From the NCBI GenBank assembly GCA_024400395.1, contig JAKSMW010000003.1, positions 1 through 64,000 on the forward strand: a DNA stretch of 64,000 nt, read 5' to 3'. Under the pieces are notes generated by a model. It saw only the letters and a program-made list of their open reading frames with translations, did not search any database and was not told the origin of the DNA. This DNA is from Bacteroidales bacterium. Its GTDB lineage: Bacteria > Bacteroidota > Bacteroidia > Bacteroidales > F082. The position numbers and the translations under genes are program-made. Positions 49,948 to 61,354 of this stretch are shown here, piece by piece. Every line of letters begins with the position of its first letter. Within the stretch, counting starts at the first letter, position 1.

Positions 49948-51564
49948 CTATTCTACATCACGAACAAGACGGACGGAATGACCTCTATAGCGGAAATTTT
50001 GAGCAACAGAAAAATTGCTTTTATTAAAGTTCAAAAAATAGGCATTATCAGCTTCATTTTTAGTTCTTGACCAGTACCTGCCCCTAATATCTGTTACAGC
50101 TTGTTCTTCGATTGCCTTACCTTTACGACTATAACCAGCAGGAAGGAATATCACGCCTGCCGACTCCATATCACTCCATTTTGCAATATTTGAGGTTGGA
50201 TAACCTGTAGTAGTATTATTTACTTGAGATATGCCAGTGATACTATTGTTGGGTATAAGCACATTTCCGTTATAACCGTCCGGGAATATGACTATACCCT
50301 GCACACCATTCAACTTTGCCTTTGCAAACCTGTTTGTAGCAGCAGCAGCAGTACGTTTGTTCAAAAGATGATCCCATTCGCCTTCAGACAGTGTGTACCA
50401 CGTGCCTTCCTGAATGTTGTTGGATTTACAATAAGCAATACCCCAGTCATTAAATTCACCTGTCGTGTAATCGGTAGTAGCTGCATCTTGGGTGTAAATT
50501 CCCCAATTATTATATGTAGCATCTGTTGACCAGCAGAAAAGGTCAATATCACCTTCTTTCGTGCCTATTGTTTCATTAGCTCCTCCTTTTCTGAGACAGT
50601 CATACTGATTAGTGGCGAATTTTCAAGCAGTAGGTTTCCCGGATGCATTTATTGTCGCAACGAGGTTGCCCTTTGCGAACTCAACCTTCTTTCCTTCGCT
50701 ATTCACTGTAAATCCGATTGGTTCTATCTCACCCTCAACCTCGACTTCTGTTTCGACATCAAGCACATTGTTGACACCGTTGAAGGCAGTTCCATAATCC
50801 GTCACGTTAATTGTAATCTCCATGTATTTGCCGTTGGCGCAGTTGAAGCGCACCGTGAGGTCGCCGCCGTTGATTTTAGCGAGCGGGATGTAAACTTCAG
50901 TGGTGGCTTCCGACGTGAGTTGTAGACCGCCGAAGCTGACGGTCATTTTCTTTGCGCCGTCGGCGATGGCTGCGAATTCAGGAGTCTCGCCGTTGAATGT
51001 GACGTTTATTTTTCCATTGAGGTTGGATGTGGTGCTCGTGAGCACTATCGATTTCAGCTTGCTGGCGTCGGTGTCGTCAGTATTTTTACCCTTGAGCTTC
51101 AGCTTCAGCATGTTCACCGCGTTGTTGAACTGCAGGCCGCCTTCAACGCTGTTGGTGACCGCCACCATCGGGACGATTTGCTTTGCGGCAGCGTATGTCA
51201 TCGTCGGTGGGATGTTTATGCTGAACGACAGCGGATCAGCGACGTAGCTGATGTATTCTTTCGGGTAGCCAACGTAGTACGGGCCTTCGTCTGTGACCTC
51301 GCCTTCAAAAACGCCATTAGTGGTGCCTGCGCCCTCTTTGAGGGTCAGCTCGCAGCCGTTCATGCTGATCTGGTCGTCTTTGCTCCAGTTCACCTTCAGG
51401 CCGTCGATGGCCGTCTTCGAGCCGCCGCCGCTCTCCGTCACCGCGCTGACGGTGACCGTCCGCGCCTCGCCGTTAGTGAATCCGACGACTGGCTTCCTGC
51501 ATGAAACCATCGTCATCAGGCCCGCCAATGCGAGGCCCATCATTGCCATTGAGAATCTCTTCAT
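49948..51564 (-). pseudogene. Surface lipoprotein gene split by one in-frame TGA
   Basis: A single continuous frame of 539 codons is interrupted only by a TGA at 50623-50625 (codon 314). The first part (51564-50623) encodes a lipoprotein (signal, lipobox MTMVSC) with fimbrillin-like beta domains (GGSKTAIDGLKVNWSKDDQI). The frame then continues KFATNQYDCLRKGG, DIDLFCWSTDATYNNWGIY, FNDWGIAYCKSNN, and ends in a lectin-like tail WSDMESAGVIFLPAGYSRKG...YWSRTKNEADNAYFLNFN...YRGHSVRLV. The TGA stands where related sequences have Trp (TGG), one base away. It may be a recent nonsense mutation, a sequencing error or a switch. The tail could also be translated from the ATG at 50364. Confidence 0.7.
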
Positions 51565-51610
51565 CTCTCTTTTCTCCTTTTTTCTGTTCTACATTAATTT
51601 AACTCACGCA

Positions 51611-51760
51611 TCAGCCGACGAAAGTTATCTTCACATCGTTGAGTGGCTGTGTGCTTTTCCCTGACGCGCCGCTCGCGGCGTAGCCTTGTTCTGTCATGAA
51701 GCTTGTCGCTTCGATTCTTGGGGCTTCGTAGCCCGCCTTTCTGTTGATTTCTTTCTTCAT
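51611..51760 (-). CDS. Small 49-residue protein upstream of the surface lipoprotein
   Basis: This 49-residue frame begins MKKEINRKAGYEAPRIEATS and ends PLNDVKITFVG; it has no signal peptide or membrane helix. Short proteins starting MKK...YxxPxIE are often found just before fimbrillin-like or other surface protein genes in Bacteroidales, which supports a real gene. It ends 46 bases before the lipoprotein start. The function is unknown. Codon use (GGC, GCG, ATC) looks like the coding parts nearby and not like the AT-rich gaps. Confidence 0.6.
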   Translation of the reverse strand: MKKEINRKAGYEAPRIEATSFMTEQGYAASGASGKSTQPLNDVKITFVG

Positions 51761-51824
51761 TTTTTAAATTATTTAATGTCTTTAGTGTCGATTAATGTCA
51801 TTAATGTCATGAAAAAAGATTCCC

Positions 51825-51950
51825 TGAAACCTCTGAAACCATTGAAACCTCTGAAACCATTGAAACCCCTGAAACCTCTGAAACTCCTGAAACCCCTGAA
51901 ACCTCTGAAACCCCTGAAACCTCTGAAACCATCGGAAACACCGAAAGCCC
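51825..51950. repeat. Short-period CCTCTGAAA array
   Basis: About thirteen 9-base units (CCTCTGAAA, CCATTGAAA, CCCCTGAAA, CTCCTGAAA) run almost without interruption, then decay into CATCGGAAACACCGAAAG. It is the longest array in the window. The 9-base period gives an open frame of repeating Lys-Pro-Leu on the plus strand, which is probably not a gene. Confidence 0.75.
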
Positions 51951-52028
51951 CTGACTTGCGGTCAGCGGCGGAGTTTTTAAACAAAAGATAAATTGTTGAT
52001 TTACAGCAAATTGGTAACGGGGGGGGGT

Positions 52029-52090
52029 AATCACAATATCCCTATTCGCCAAATTCGGCGAACAGAATCATTGTCCTTGATATTGTGATT
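52029..52090. other. Nested inverted repeat
   Basis: AATCACAATATC (52029-52040) pairs with GATATTGTGATT (52079-52090), enclosing a second hairpin TTCGCC-AAATTC-GGCGAA (52045-52062). A run of nine G precedes it. It lies in the gap between ahcY and the surface lipoprotein operon. Confidence 0.5.
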
Positions 52091-52159
52091 GCACTCTTTT
52101 CATATTGGCGGCAAAAGTACAACTTTTTTTAATATGTGCGACATTAATTTTTCATTTTT

Positions 52160-52350
52160 TTGTACACGTGCCGGATACCATGACGGGTGCGCGTGATCTG
52201 TCTGCCGGGCACACGTGCCGCGTACCCGGTTATTGAGGTACTGCCCTGCGGGCAGCCTGCAACCCAGACGGGGTGCCTGTAAGGCACTACCTCAATAACC
52301 GGGTACATGGAGGCGAAGCCGACATGTGTCCGGCAACATGCGCCAGCCAC
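52160..52350. other. GC-rich multi-hairpin island
   Basis: An 18-bp perfect inverted repeat (52223-52240 with 52288-52305, TACCCGGTTATTGAGGTA) encloses three consecutive hairpins: CTGCCC-TGC-GGGCAG, ACCC-AGACG-GGGT and TGCCT-GTA-AGGCA. The flanks add GGCAC-AC-GTGCC and repeats of ACACGTGCCG. It is far more GC-rich than its surroundings and sits directly after the ahcY stop codon. It is probably a mobile palindromic element or structured RNA; no protein is credible. Confidence 0.6.
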
Positions 52351-52380
52351 TTTCTACTTTATAACTTTATGAACTTTCGG

Positions 52381-53808
52381 CTAATACCTGTAAATGTCCG
52401 CCTTGAACGGGCCTTCCACCGGGACGCCGATGTAGTCGGCTTGTTTCTGTGTGAGTTTTGTGAGTTTCACTCCGATTTTCTCGAGGTGGAGGCGTGCCAC
52501 TTCCTCATCGAGATATTTCGGGAGGCAATAGACGTCAACCGGGTACTTGCCGCGGTTCTTCCAGAGGTCCATCTGGGCCAAGGTCTGGTTGGTGAATGAG
52601 TTGCTCATCACGAAGCTGGCGTGGCCTGTGGCGCATCCGAGGTTCACGAGGCGGCCTTCAGCGAGGAGGAAAATCTCGTGTCCGTCGGGGAAGATGAACT
52701 TGTCAACCTGCGGTTTGATGTTGACTTTCTTTATTCCTTCGAGGTTTTCGAGTCGGCTCACCTGAATCTCGTTGTCGAAGTGTCCGATGTTGCACACGAT
52801 GGCCTGGTTCTTCATCATGAGCATGTGTTCGAGCGTGACGACGTCGCAGTTGCCGGTGCAGGTGACGAAGACGTTGCCTTCCTTGACGGCTTCTTCCATC
52901 GTCGTGACCTCATAGCCTTCCATTGCGGCCTGAAGTGCGCATATCGGGTCGATTTCCGTCACGATGACGCGTGCGCCGTAGGAACGCATCGACTGTGCGC
53001 AGCCTTTGCCGACATCGCCGTAGCCGAGGACGACGACGACTTTTCCGGCGAGCATCACGTCGGTGGCGCGTTTGATGCCGTCAGCCAACGACTCGCGGCA
53101 GCCGTAGAGGTTGTCGAACTTCGACTTGGTGACGCTGTCGTTCACGTTGATAGCCGGGACGAGGAGTTTGCCGGCTTCCTTCATCTGGTAGAGACGGTGG
53201 ACGCCCGTCGTCGTCTCTTCGGAGACGCCTTTCCAGTTCGCGACGACCTTGTGCCAATGCGTCGGGTCTTCTTTATACGTTGCGATGATGACGCTCATCA
53301 AGGCTTTCTCTTCTTCGTTTGACGGCACGGCTTCCATGAGTTTCGGGTCGTTTTCGCAGTCGAAGCCTTTGTGAATCAGCAATGTGGCGTCACCGCCGTC
53401 ATCGACGATGAGGTCAGGGCCGCTTCCGTCGGGGAAGGTGAGGGCGCGCATGGTGCACCACCAGTAGTCTTCAAGAGTCTCGCCTTTCCAAGCGAAGACA
53501 GGAGTGCCTGTCGCGGCTATCGCGGCGGCGGCATGGTCCTGCGTTGAGAAGATGTTGCAGCTCGCCCAGCGCACCTCGGCACCGAGAGCCTTCAACGTCT
53601 CGATGAGACATGCGGTCTGCACCGTCATGTGCAACGAACCGCTGACCTTCGCGCCTTTGAGCGGTTTCTCATCGCCGTATTTTCTGCGCAACGCCATAAG
53701 ACCTGGCATTTCATGTTCCGAAATCTCGATGTCTTTCCTTCCCCATTCCGCGAGGCTCATGTCAGCCACAAGGTTCGGGAGTTCACGTTTTTTTAATTCT
53801 TCTTTCAT
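52381..53808 (-). CDS. ahcY: Adenosylhomocysteinase
   Basis: This 475-residue NAD-dependent enzyme splits S-adenosylhomocysteine into adenosine and homocysteine, renewing methylation capacity. Recognisable parts are [84 protein letters not shown] and the NAD site [31 protein letters not shown], ending KADIYRY. The ATG at 53808 gives the usual N-terminus; a start four codons upstream is possible. An AACCGC-type hairpin and CATATC lie just before the start. Confidence 0.96.
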   Translation of the reverse strand: MKEELKKRELPNLVADMSLAEWGRKDIEISEHEMPGLMALRRKYGDEKPLKGAKVSGSLHMTVQTACLIETLKALGAEVRWASCNIFSTQDHAAAAIAATGTPVFAWKGETLEDYWWCTMRALTFPDGSGPDLIVDDGGDATLLIHKGFDCENDPKLMEAVPSNEEEKALMSVIIATYKEDPTHWHKVVANWKGVSEETTTGVHRLYQMKEAGKLLVPAINVNDSVTKSKFDNLYGCRESLADGIKRATDVMLAGKVVVVLGYGDVGKGCAQSMRSYGARVIVTEIDPICALQAAMEGYEVTTMEEAVKEGNVFVTCTGNCDVVTLEHMLMMKNQAIVCNIGHFDNEIQVSRLENLEGIKKVNIKPQVDKFIFPDGHEIFLLAEGRLVNLGCATGHASFVMSNSFTNQTLAQMDLWKNRGKYPVDVYCLPKYLDEEVARLHLEKIGVKLTKLTQKQADYIGVPVEGPFKADIYRY

Positions 53809-53818
53809 ATTGATATGC

Positions 53819-53833
53819 AACCGCTATGCGGTT
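53819..53833 (-). repeat. AACCGC-type hairpin leader element (copy 5)
   Basis: On the minus strand AACCGC-ATA-GCGGTT forms a 6-bp stem followed by G and CATATC; the ahcY ATG is 10 bases from the stem. Confidence 0.65.
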
Positions 53834-53854
53834 TATTTGTTATTATTTGTTATG

Positions 53855-55258
53855 TTAAAATTCAAAAACCACAGCATGTTCGGCTTTCACCTTGCCATTA
53901 ACATTGATAAGGTATCCGTCGGCGGATTTTTTTACCGAAACATTGTTTCTGCTGCCAAGGATTTTCGGGTGTTTCTTATCAAGTCCTTTCATATCGCATT
54001 TAATCTCAATGCTTTGCGGAAGCGTCTCGCCTTCATCCAAGAGATAGAAAGCATAAATCTTCTGCTCGCCGTTGTCAGATTCCAGAATTTGCGTAAAACG
54101 CCATTTTCCGGAGCGATAAGGATAAATCGGCCGCGTCTTGTAAATCGCATTCCCGTTGATTTTCATCCATTCGCCGATTTCGTGCATCCTTGAAACGGCT
54201 GTCGGAGGCAGTTCGCCCTCCGGCGACGGTCCCACGTTGAGCAGGTAGTTGCCGCCTTTCGCCACGATGTCAACTAAAAGATGTATTATCTTATTGGTTG
54301 TCTTGTAGTTATCGTTCTCCACATACGACCATGAGTTTCCCATCGACATGCACGTCTCCCACGGGAACGGAAGCAAAGTGTCGGGGACCTGCTGTTCCGG
54401 TGTCTGGTAGTTCTCGTATTTCCCGTGCACCGAGCGGTCAACAATTATCAGGTCGGGATTGTTCTCGCGGGCCATCGCTGCGATTTTCGGCATGTCGATG
54501 TCCTGGATGTAACATTTGCATCCGAGCCACGGGCGCGTCTCGTCGTCGATGCTGTATTCCGGTCGGATCCAGCCGCCGTCGAGCCACAGGATGTCGATGT
54601 CGCCGTAGTTATGTGTCAGTTCCTTGATCTGGTTGTAGGTGAAGTCGCTGAAACGCCGCCATCTCTCGGGATATTTCTGCGGGTCGTAGTTGACATTACG
54701 GTCGGGCGTCGCCCACTGCTCCGCCCAATAATCCTCATGATGCCAGTCGGCCTTCGAGAAATAGAGTCCCGTCCAAAAACCTTGATTTCTAAAGGCTTTC
54801 ACTATCTCGCCGGTGATGTCGGCCTTTTTATTCTTTGAAAAAGGACACGAGGCATCAACCGTCGAATACGTTGTTTCCTTGGTGTCGTACATACAGAAGC
54901 CATCGTGATGTTTCGTGGTGAAGACCACATATTTCATTCCGGCTTCTTTCGCCAACGCCGCCCACTCGTCAGGGTTGAACTTCACAGGGTTGAAGGTCTT
55001 GTTAAGTGCTTGATAATCATTTTTATACTGAATATAATTGACATCTCCTCGGTCAATCCAGTCTTCGTTGCAGATTGACCATGACTCGACGACGCCCCAT
55101 TGGGAATACATCCCCCAATGCATCATGAATCCGAACTTCAGATCCTGCCATTCGGCGATGCGGTTTGTGATGACGGGGTCGTCTTCCGGCTTCGTCAAAT
55201 CTTGCGCGAAAGCGGAGACACTTATTATTAATAGTACTGCACTTAAAAGTTTCTTCAT
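53855..55258 (-). CDS. GH29 alpha-L-fucosidase, exported
   Basis: This 467-residue enzyme has a signal peptide (1-19) from the ATG at 55258; the frame is open upstream, but only this start gives a signal. GH29 marks are FGFMMHWGMYSQWGVVESW, FNPDEWAALAKEAGMKYVVFTTKHHDGFCMYDTK, GFWTGLYFSKADW, and the nucleophile D227 in DILWLDGGW. It removes L-fucose from glycans such as mucin or host oligosaccharides. No other carbohydrate genes are near, so it is an isolated glycosidase in a mainly peptide-directed region. Confidence 0.9.
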   Translation of the reverse strand: MKKLLSAVLLIISVSAFAQDLTKPEDDPVITNRIAEWQDLKFGFMMHWGMYSQWGVVESWSICNEDWIDRGDVNYIQYKNDYQALNKTFNPVKFNPDEWAALAKEAGMKYVVFTTKHHDGFCMYDTKETTYSTVDASCPFSKNKKADITGEIVKAFRNQGFWTGLYFSKADWHHEDYWAEQWATPDRNVNYDPQKYPERWRRFSDFTYNQIKELTHNYGDIDILWLDGGWIRPEYSIDDETRPWLGCKCYIQDIDMPKIAAMARENNPDLIIVDRSVHGKYENYQTPEQQVPDTLLPFPWETCMSMGNSWSYVENDNYKTTNKIIHLLVDIVAKGGNYLLNVGPSPEGELPPTAVSRMHEIGEWMKINGNAIYKTRPIYPYRSGKWRFTQILESDNGEQKIYAFYLLDEGETLPQSIEIKCDMKGLDKKHPKILGSRNNVSVKKSADGYLINVNGKVKAEHAVVFEF

Positions 55259-55267
55259 ATTTATTTT

Positions 55268-55308
55268 AACACAAGTTGCACGAGTTAGTAACACAAGTTG
55301 CACGAGTT
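55268..55308. repeat. Direct repeat of AACACAAGTTGCACGAGTT
   Basis: Two exact 19-base copies (55268-55286 and 55290-55308) with a 22-base period lie between the leuS stop codon and the fucosidase start. Confidence 0.6.
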
Positions 55309-55329
55309 TTTGTACTGACCTTTTCAACT

Positions 55330-58464
<3,135 letters not shown>

Positions 58465-58572
58465 TTTATGCTATTTCTTGATGAAACGTCTCACCGCTTC
58501 ACTGTTTTGTTTTAAATAATTTAAATTCCGAATTGTAATAATTCGAGTTTTTCCACGTTTCAAAAAAACGTA

Positions 58573-58580
58573 CAAAAGTA
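58573..58580 (-). promoter_or_regulatory. -7 promoter box (TACTTTTG) for leuS
   Basis: TACTTTTG on the minus strand, about 108 bases before the leuS start. Confidence 0.5.
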
Positions 58581-58623
58581 CAACATTTTTCAATTGGACT
58601 GAACATTGTTTGCATAAAAATAC

Positions 58624-58631
58624 TAATTTTG
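58624..58631 (+). promoter_or_regulatory. -7 promoter box (TAATTTTG) for the sensor kinase
   Basis: Plus-strand TAATTTTG, 16 bases before the ATG at 58648, divergent from the leuS box. Confidence 0.55.
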
Positions 58632-58647
58632 CGACTTTCAAAATAAT

Positions 58648-60159
58648 ATGAAAGCAAATTTCTACACACATAAGAAAAGATGGAAGATAGCATTGGCTGT
58701 CTTGGCGTTGATAATCGTTTGTGCTTCAATATATTACACAAATATTTTGGTAAAAAGGTTTGCGGCGCAGGAGACCAAGCAGATTGAGATGTGGGCGGAG
58801 GCGGTGCAGAGTCACGTGGAGCTGATGAAATATACGGAGACGTTTTTCGCCGAGGTTAGCGACCAGGAGCAGAAACGCGTTGAGCTTCTTGCACTTGCGT
58901 ACAAGAGTTTCCTTGAGGCGGGTCCTGACGAAAACACATCCATTTACCTTGAAATCATCAGGAGCAACATCAGTATTCCGGTCGTCATCGCCGACGACGA
59001 CGGGAGGATACGCAACTCCATCAATCTTCCGGAGAAGTTCAGGGGCAAGAAATACTTCGACGACGAGATGGTCGCGGAGTTCAACGTCTATCCGCCTATA
59101 AAAATCGACCTTTACGGCAAGACGTCGTGGCTTTTCTACAACGAGTCGCTCATCTACACCGAGCTGAAAAGCGTCCTCGACGGGATGTTCCAGGTCTTCG
59201 TCGCCGATGTCACCGACAACGCCGTGGGCGCGCCGGTCATCATCGTTGACAGCGTTGACAGCAAGGTACTTGCTTACGGGAAACTCGACAGCGTGAAGAT
59301 GCAGGACAAGGAATACGTCGCCAGACAGCTCGAAATAATGCAGGAAGACCACTTCCCCATCAAGGTGAACTACCTCAACGGAAACAAGGTTTATATTTAC
59401 TACAGAGGTTCCGACCTTCTTCAGCAGATGCGTTATTTCCCTGTTATTCAGATACTTATCTTCGCTTTCTTCTTTGTGATAGCGTATCTGCTCTTCAGTT
59501 ACGCCCGGCGTTCGGAGCAAAACCAGGTGTGGGCTGGAATGGCGAAGGAGACGGCGCATCAGATCGGGACGCCGCTCAGCTCGCTCATGGGCTGGGTCGA
59601 GCTTCTGAAACTCGAAGAGAAACCGTTCATCGGGACGTCTGACATGGAAAGCGACATCGAGCGGCTGAAGACGATAACGGAACGTTTCTCCAAGATAGGT
59701 TCCATCCCGACCTTGGAGCCGAGCGACGTGGTCGATGTCACACGCAAGACCATGCGTTATCTGCAAAAACGGTTCTCATCGAAATTCGACTTCCAGATTC
59801 AACTTCCTGAACGCGAGATCGTCGTACCTCTCAACGCCGCCCTGTTCGGATGGGTTTTGGAAAACCTGACTAAAAACGCCATCGACGCCATGACCGACCA
59901 CGGCAGCCTCACCGTAGAGATGACCGAAGACGACAACAACATCTTCATCGATGTCACCGACACCGGCAAGGGGATGCCGCGCTCGATGTTCACGCAAGTC
60001 TTCAAGCCCGGCTACACATCCAAGAAACGGGGCTGGGGACTCGGACTCTCGCTCGCAAAACGTATCGTCGAAGACTATCACAAAGGGAAAATCTTCGTGA
60101 AAAACAGCACCATCGGCCAAGGCACGACGTTCAGAATCATCTTGGAAAAGAATCTTTGA
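58648..60159 (+). CDS. Membrane sensor histidine kinase
   Basis: This 503-residue kinase has a first membrane helix (about 12-32), a periplasmic sensing domain of about 230 residues with no family I can name, and a second helix (263-285). The phosphorylated His is H304 in ETAHQIGTPLSSLMGW. The ATPase domain has NLTKNAID (N box), DVTDTGKGMP (G1) and KKRGWGLGLSLAKRIVEDYH (G2). No response regulator gene is adjacent, so the partner is elsewhere. It is divergent from leuS. Confidence 0.92.
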   Translation: MKANFYTHKKRWKIALAVLALIIVCASIYYTNILVKRFAAQETKQIEMWAEAVQSHVELMKYTETFFAEVSDQEQKRVELLALAYKSFLEAGPDENTSIYLEIIRSNISIPVVIADDDGRIRNSINLPEKFRGKKYFDDEMVAEFNVYPPIKIDLYGKTSWLFYNESLIYTELKSVLDGMFQVFVADVTDNAVGAPVIIVDSVDSKVLAYGKLDSVKMQDKEYVARQLEIMQEDHFPIKVNYLNGNKVYIYYRGSDLLQQMRYFPVIQILIFAFFFVIAYLLFSYARRSEQNQVWAGMAKETAHQIGTPLSSLMGWVELLKLEEKPFIGTSDMESDIERLKTITERFSKIGSIPTLEPSDVVDVTRKTMRYLQKRFSSKFDFQIQLPEREIVVPLNAALFGWVLENLTKNAIDAMTDHGSLTVEMTEDDNNIFIDVTDTGKGMPRSMFTQVFKPGYTSKKRGWGLGLSLAKRIVEDYHKGKIFVKNSTIGQGTTFRIILEKNL

Positions 60160-60189
60160 TTTAAATAGTCAAAATCCAATATTATTTTG

Positions 60190-60197
60190 TATTTTTG
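60190..60197 (+). promoter_or_regulatory. -7 promoter box (TATTTTTG) for the pqqD-rlmN operon
   Basis: Plus-strand TATTTTTG, 22 bases before the PqqD-like ATG at 60220. Confidence 0.55.
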
Positions 60198-60219
60198 CGG
60201 CTTAAAACTTTTTTTCAAA

Positions 60220-60480
60220 ATGAGAATAAACGAAAAGATAAAAATCCGCAATGTCGCTGGCGAACAGATCGCCATGCTTCACGACAAGGACATGATGACA
60301 CGTGTCGTGGCGTTCAACGAGACCGCTCTTTATCTGTGGAACTCATTGTTAAACAAAGACTTCACGATTGAAGATGCGGCAAACCTCCTCCTCGAAAAAT
60401 ACGATGTCGATGAGGCGACAGCAAAGAACGACGCCGCTGCTTGGGTAAAAAACCTTGAGAACAATGGCTTGCTCATCTAA
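60220..60480 (+). CDS. PqqD family peptide-binding protein
   Basis: This 86-residue PqqD/RRE-type protein has the family middle FNETALYLWNSLLNKDFTIEDAANLLLEKYDVDEATAKNDAAAWVKNLENNGLL. PqqD-like domains hold the leader of a peptide or other substrate for a modifying enzyme. The ATG at 60220 is used; an upstream TTG lies inside the promoter box. Its stop codon overlaps the start of the next gene by 17 bases. No precursor peptide gene was recognised. Confidence 0.87.
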   Translation: MRINEKIKIRNVAGEQIAMLHDKDMMTRVVAFNETALYLWNSLLNKDFTIEDAANLLLEKYDVDEATAKNDAAAWVKNLENNGLLI

Positions 60481-61354
60481 AAACACTGTCAGATATTTCA
60501 TCGGCGGCCACGTAATGGTAGTCAACGGCGGCGGCTCAGTGCAGTGCGTCCGCAACATTGCCGGCTTCGATGTCTTTGAAATCGACGAAAACAGCACCGA
60601 CCGGCACGACGACATCGAGCCTTGGATCGTCAACCTCGACGAGAGAATGCTTTCGTTGATGCCGTTAAGAAAAGTGTATGAGATTGAATCAGACGGCATT
60701 ACGAGCAGGTTCGGTTTCAAGGGCGACATCCCCGTTTTTGAGATGGAATGCGAAGAGAGAAACATCCGTTTCGGCATGGAATACCGCGACGGGCAGGTTT
60801 TCGGTTCTTCCCTCGATGACGTTGACGCTATGAGATTCGCGTTGTGGTTCGCTTTCAACCTGTTCGGGTCGGAAGTCGGGGCGTACGGAGTCCACACGTC
60901 CTGCCTGGTGTATGAAGGACAAGCCGTCATGTTCCTCGGCGAGTCGGGGACCGGAAAGAGTACGCATACGAGACTGTGGTACAACAACTTCGAGGGTGCG
61001 TCGCTTCTGAACGACGACAGCCCGGTCGTCTCCACCGAAAGCGGAATCGCGGTGGTTTTTGGCTCGCCGTGGAGCGGCAAGACACCGTGCTACAAGACGC
61101 AGTCGTATCCGCTGAAGGCCGTGGTGCGTCTGGCGCAGGCGCCGGAAAACAAGATGAGACGCCTCAACCCGCTTGAGTCGATAACGGCATTGTTTCCGTC
61201 GTTCCCGCCGGCGTTCGCGAAAGTCGATGAGCTGAACGGAAAGATGCTCGACAGCGTGTCGGAGATCCTGATGCAGGTGCCGGTTTACAAACTCGACTGC
61301 CTGCCTGATGTGGAAGCCGCCGAACTGTCGAGAAAAACAATCTTCGGGAAATGA
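60464..61354 (+). CDS. HPr kinase-like (HprK family) protein of a PqqD cluster
   Basis: This 296-residue protein has an N-terminal region of about 130 residues without a family I can name, then an HprK-like P-loop: FLGESGTGKST (K165) and a downstream acidic pair in LLNDDSPVVSTES. Following GSPWSGKTPCYKTQSYPLKAVVRL is typical of HprK-like proteins found beside PqqD genes. Some family members phosphorylate peptides in lasso-peptide clusters. It begins within the PqqD-like gene and ends overlapping the next gene by 4 bases, so the three are coupled. Confidence 0.82.
   Translation: MACSSKNTVRYFIGGHVMVVNGGGSVQCVRNIAGFDVFEIDENSTDRHDDIEPWIVNLDERMLSLMPLRKVYEIESDGITSRFGFKGDIPVFEMECEERNIRFGMEYRDGQVFGSSLDDVDAMRFALWFAFNLFGSEVGAYGVHTSCLVYEGQAVMFLGESGTGKSTHTRLWYNNFEGASLLNDDSPVVSTESGIAVVFGSPWSGKTPCYKTQSYPLKAVVRLAQAPENKMRRLNPLESITALFPSFPPAFAKVDELNGKMLDSVSEILMQVPVYKLDCLPDVEAAELSRKTIFGK

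Noticed and set aside
50623..50625. In-frame TGA as selenocysteine or a changed genetic code
   Set aside because: The expected residue is Trp, no SECIS-like hairpin was seen directly downstream, and TGA serves as a normal stop codon in several other genes here.
51809..51991. Open frame of repeating Lys-Pro-Leu on the plus strand
   Set aside because: It arises from a 9-base noncoding array whose period is a multiple of three. Other arrays of the same family have other periods and no frame, and there is no promoter or conserved protein.
52144..52350. Short open frame across the GC-rich hairpin island
   Set aside because: It runs through several palindromes and has no protein-like character; the structure explains the base pattern better.
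55268..55308. Two 19-base direct repeats as an attachment or target-site duplication
   Set aside because: They are adjacent with only three bases between them, so nothing is flanked; a tandem duplication is simpler.
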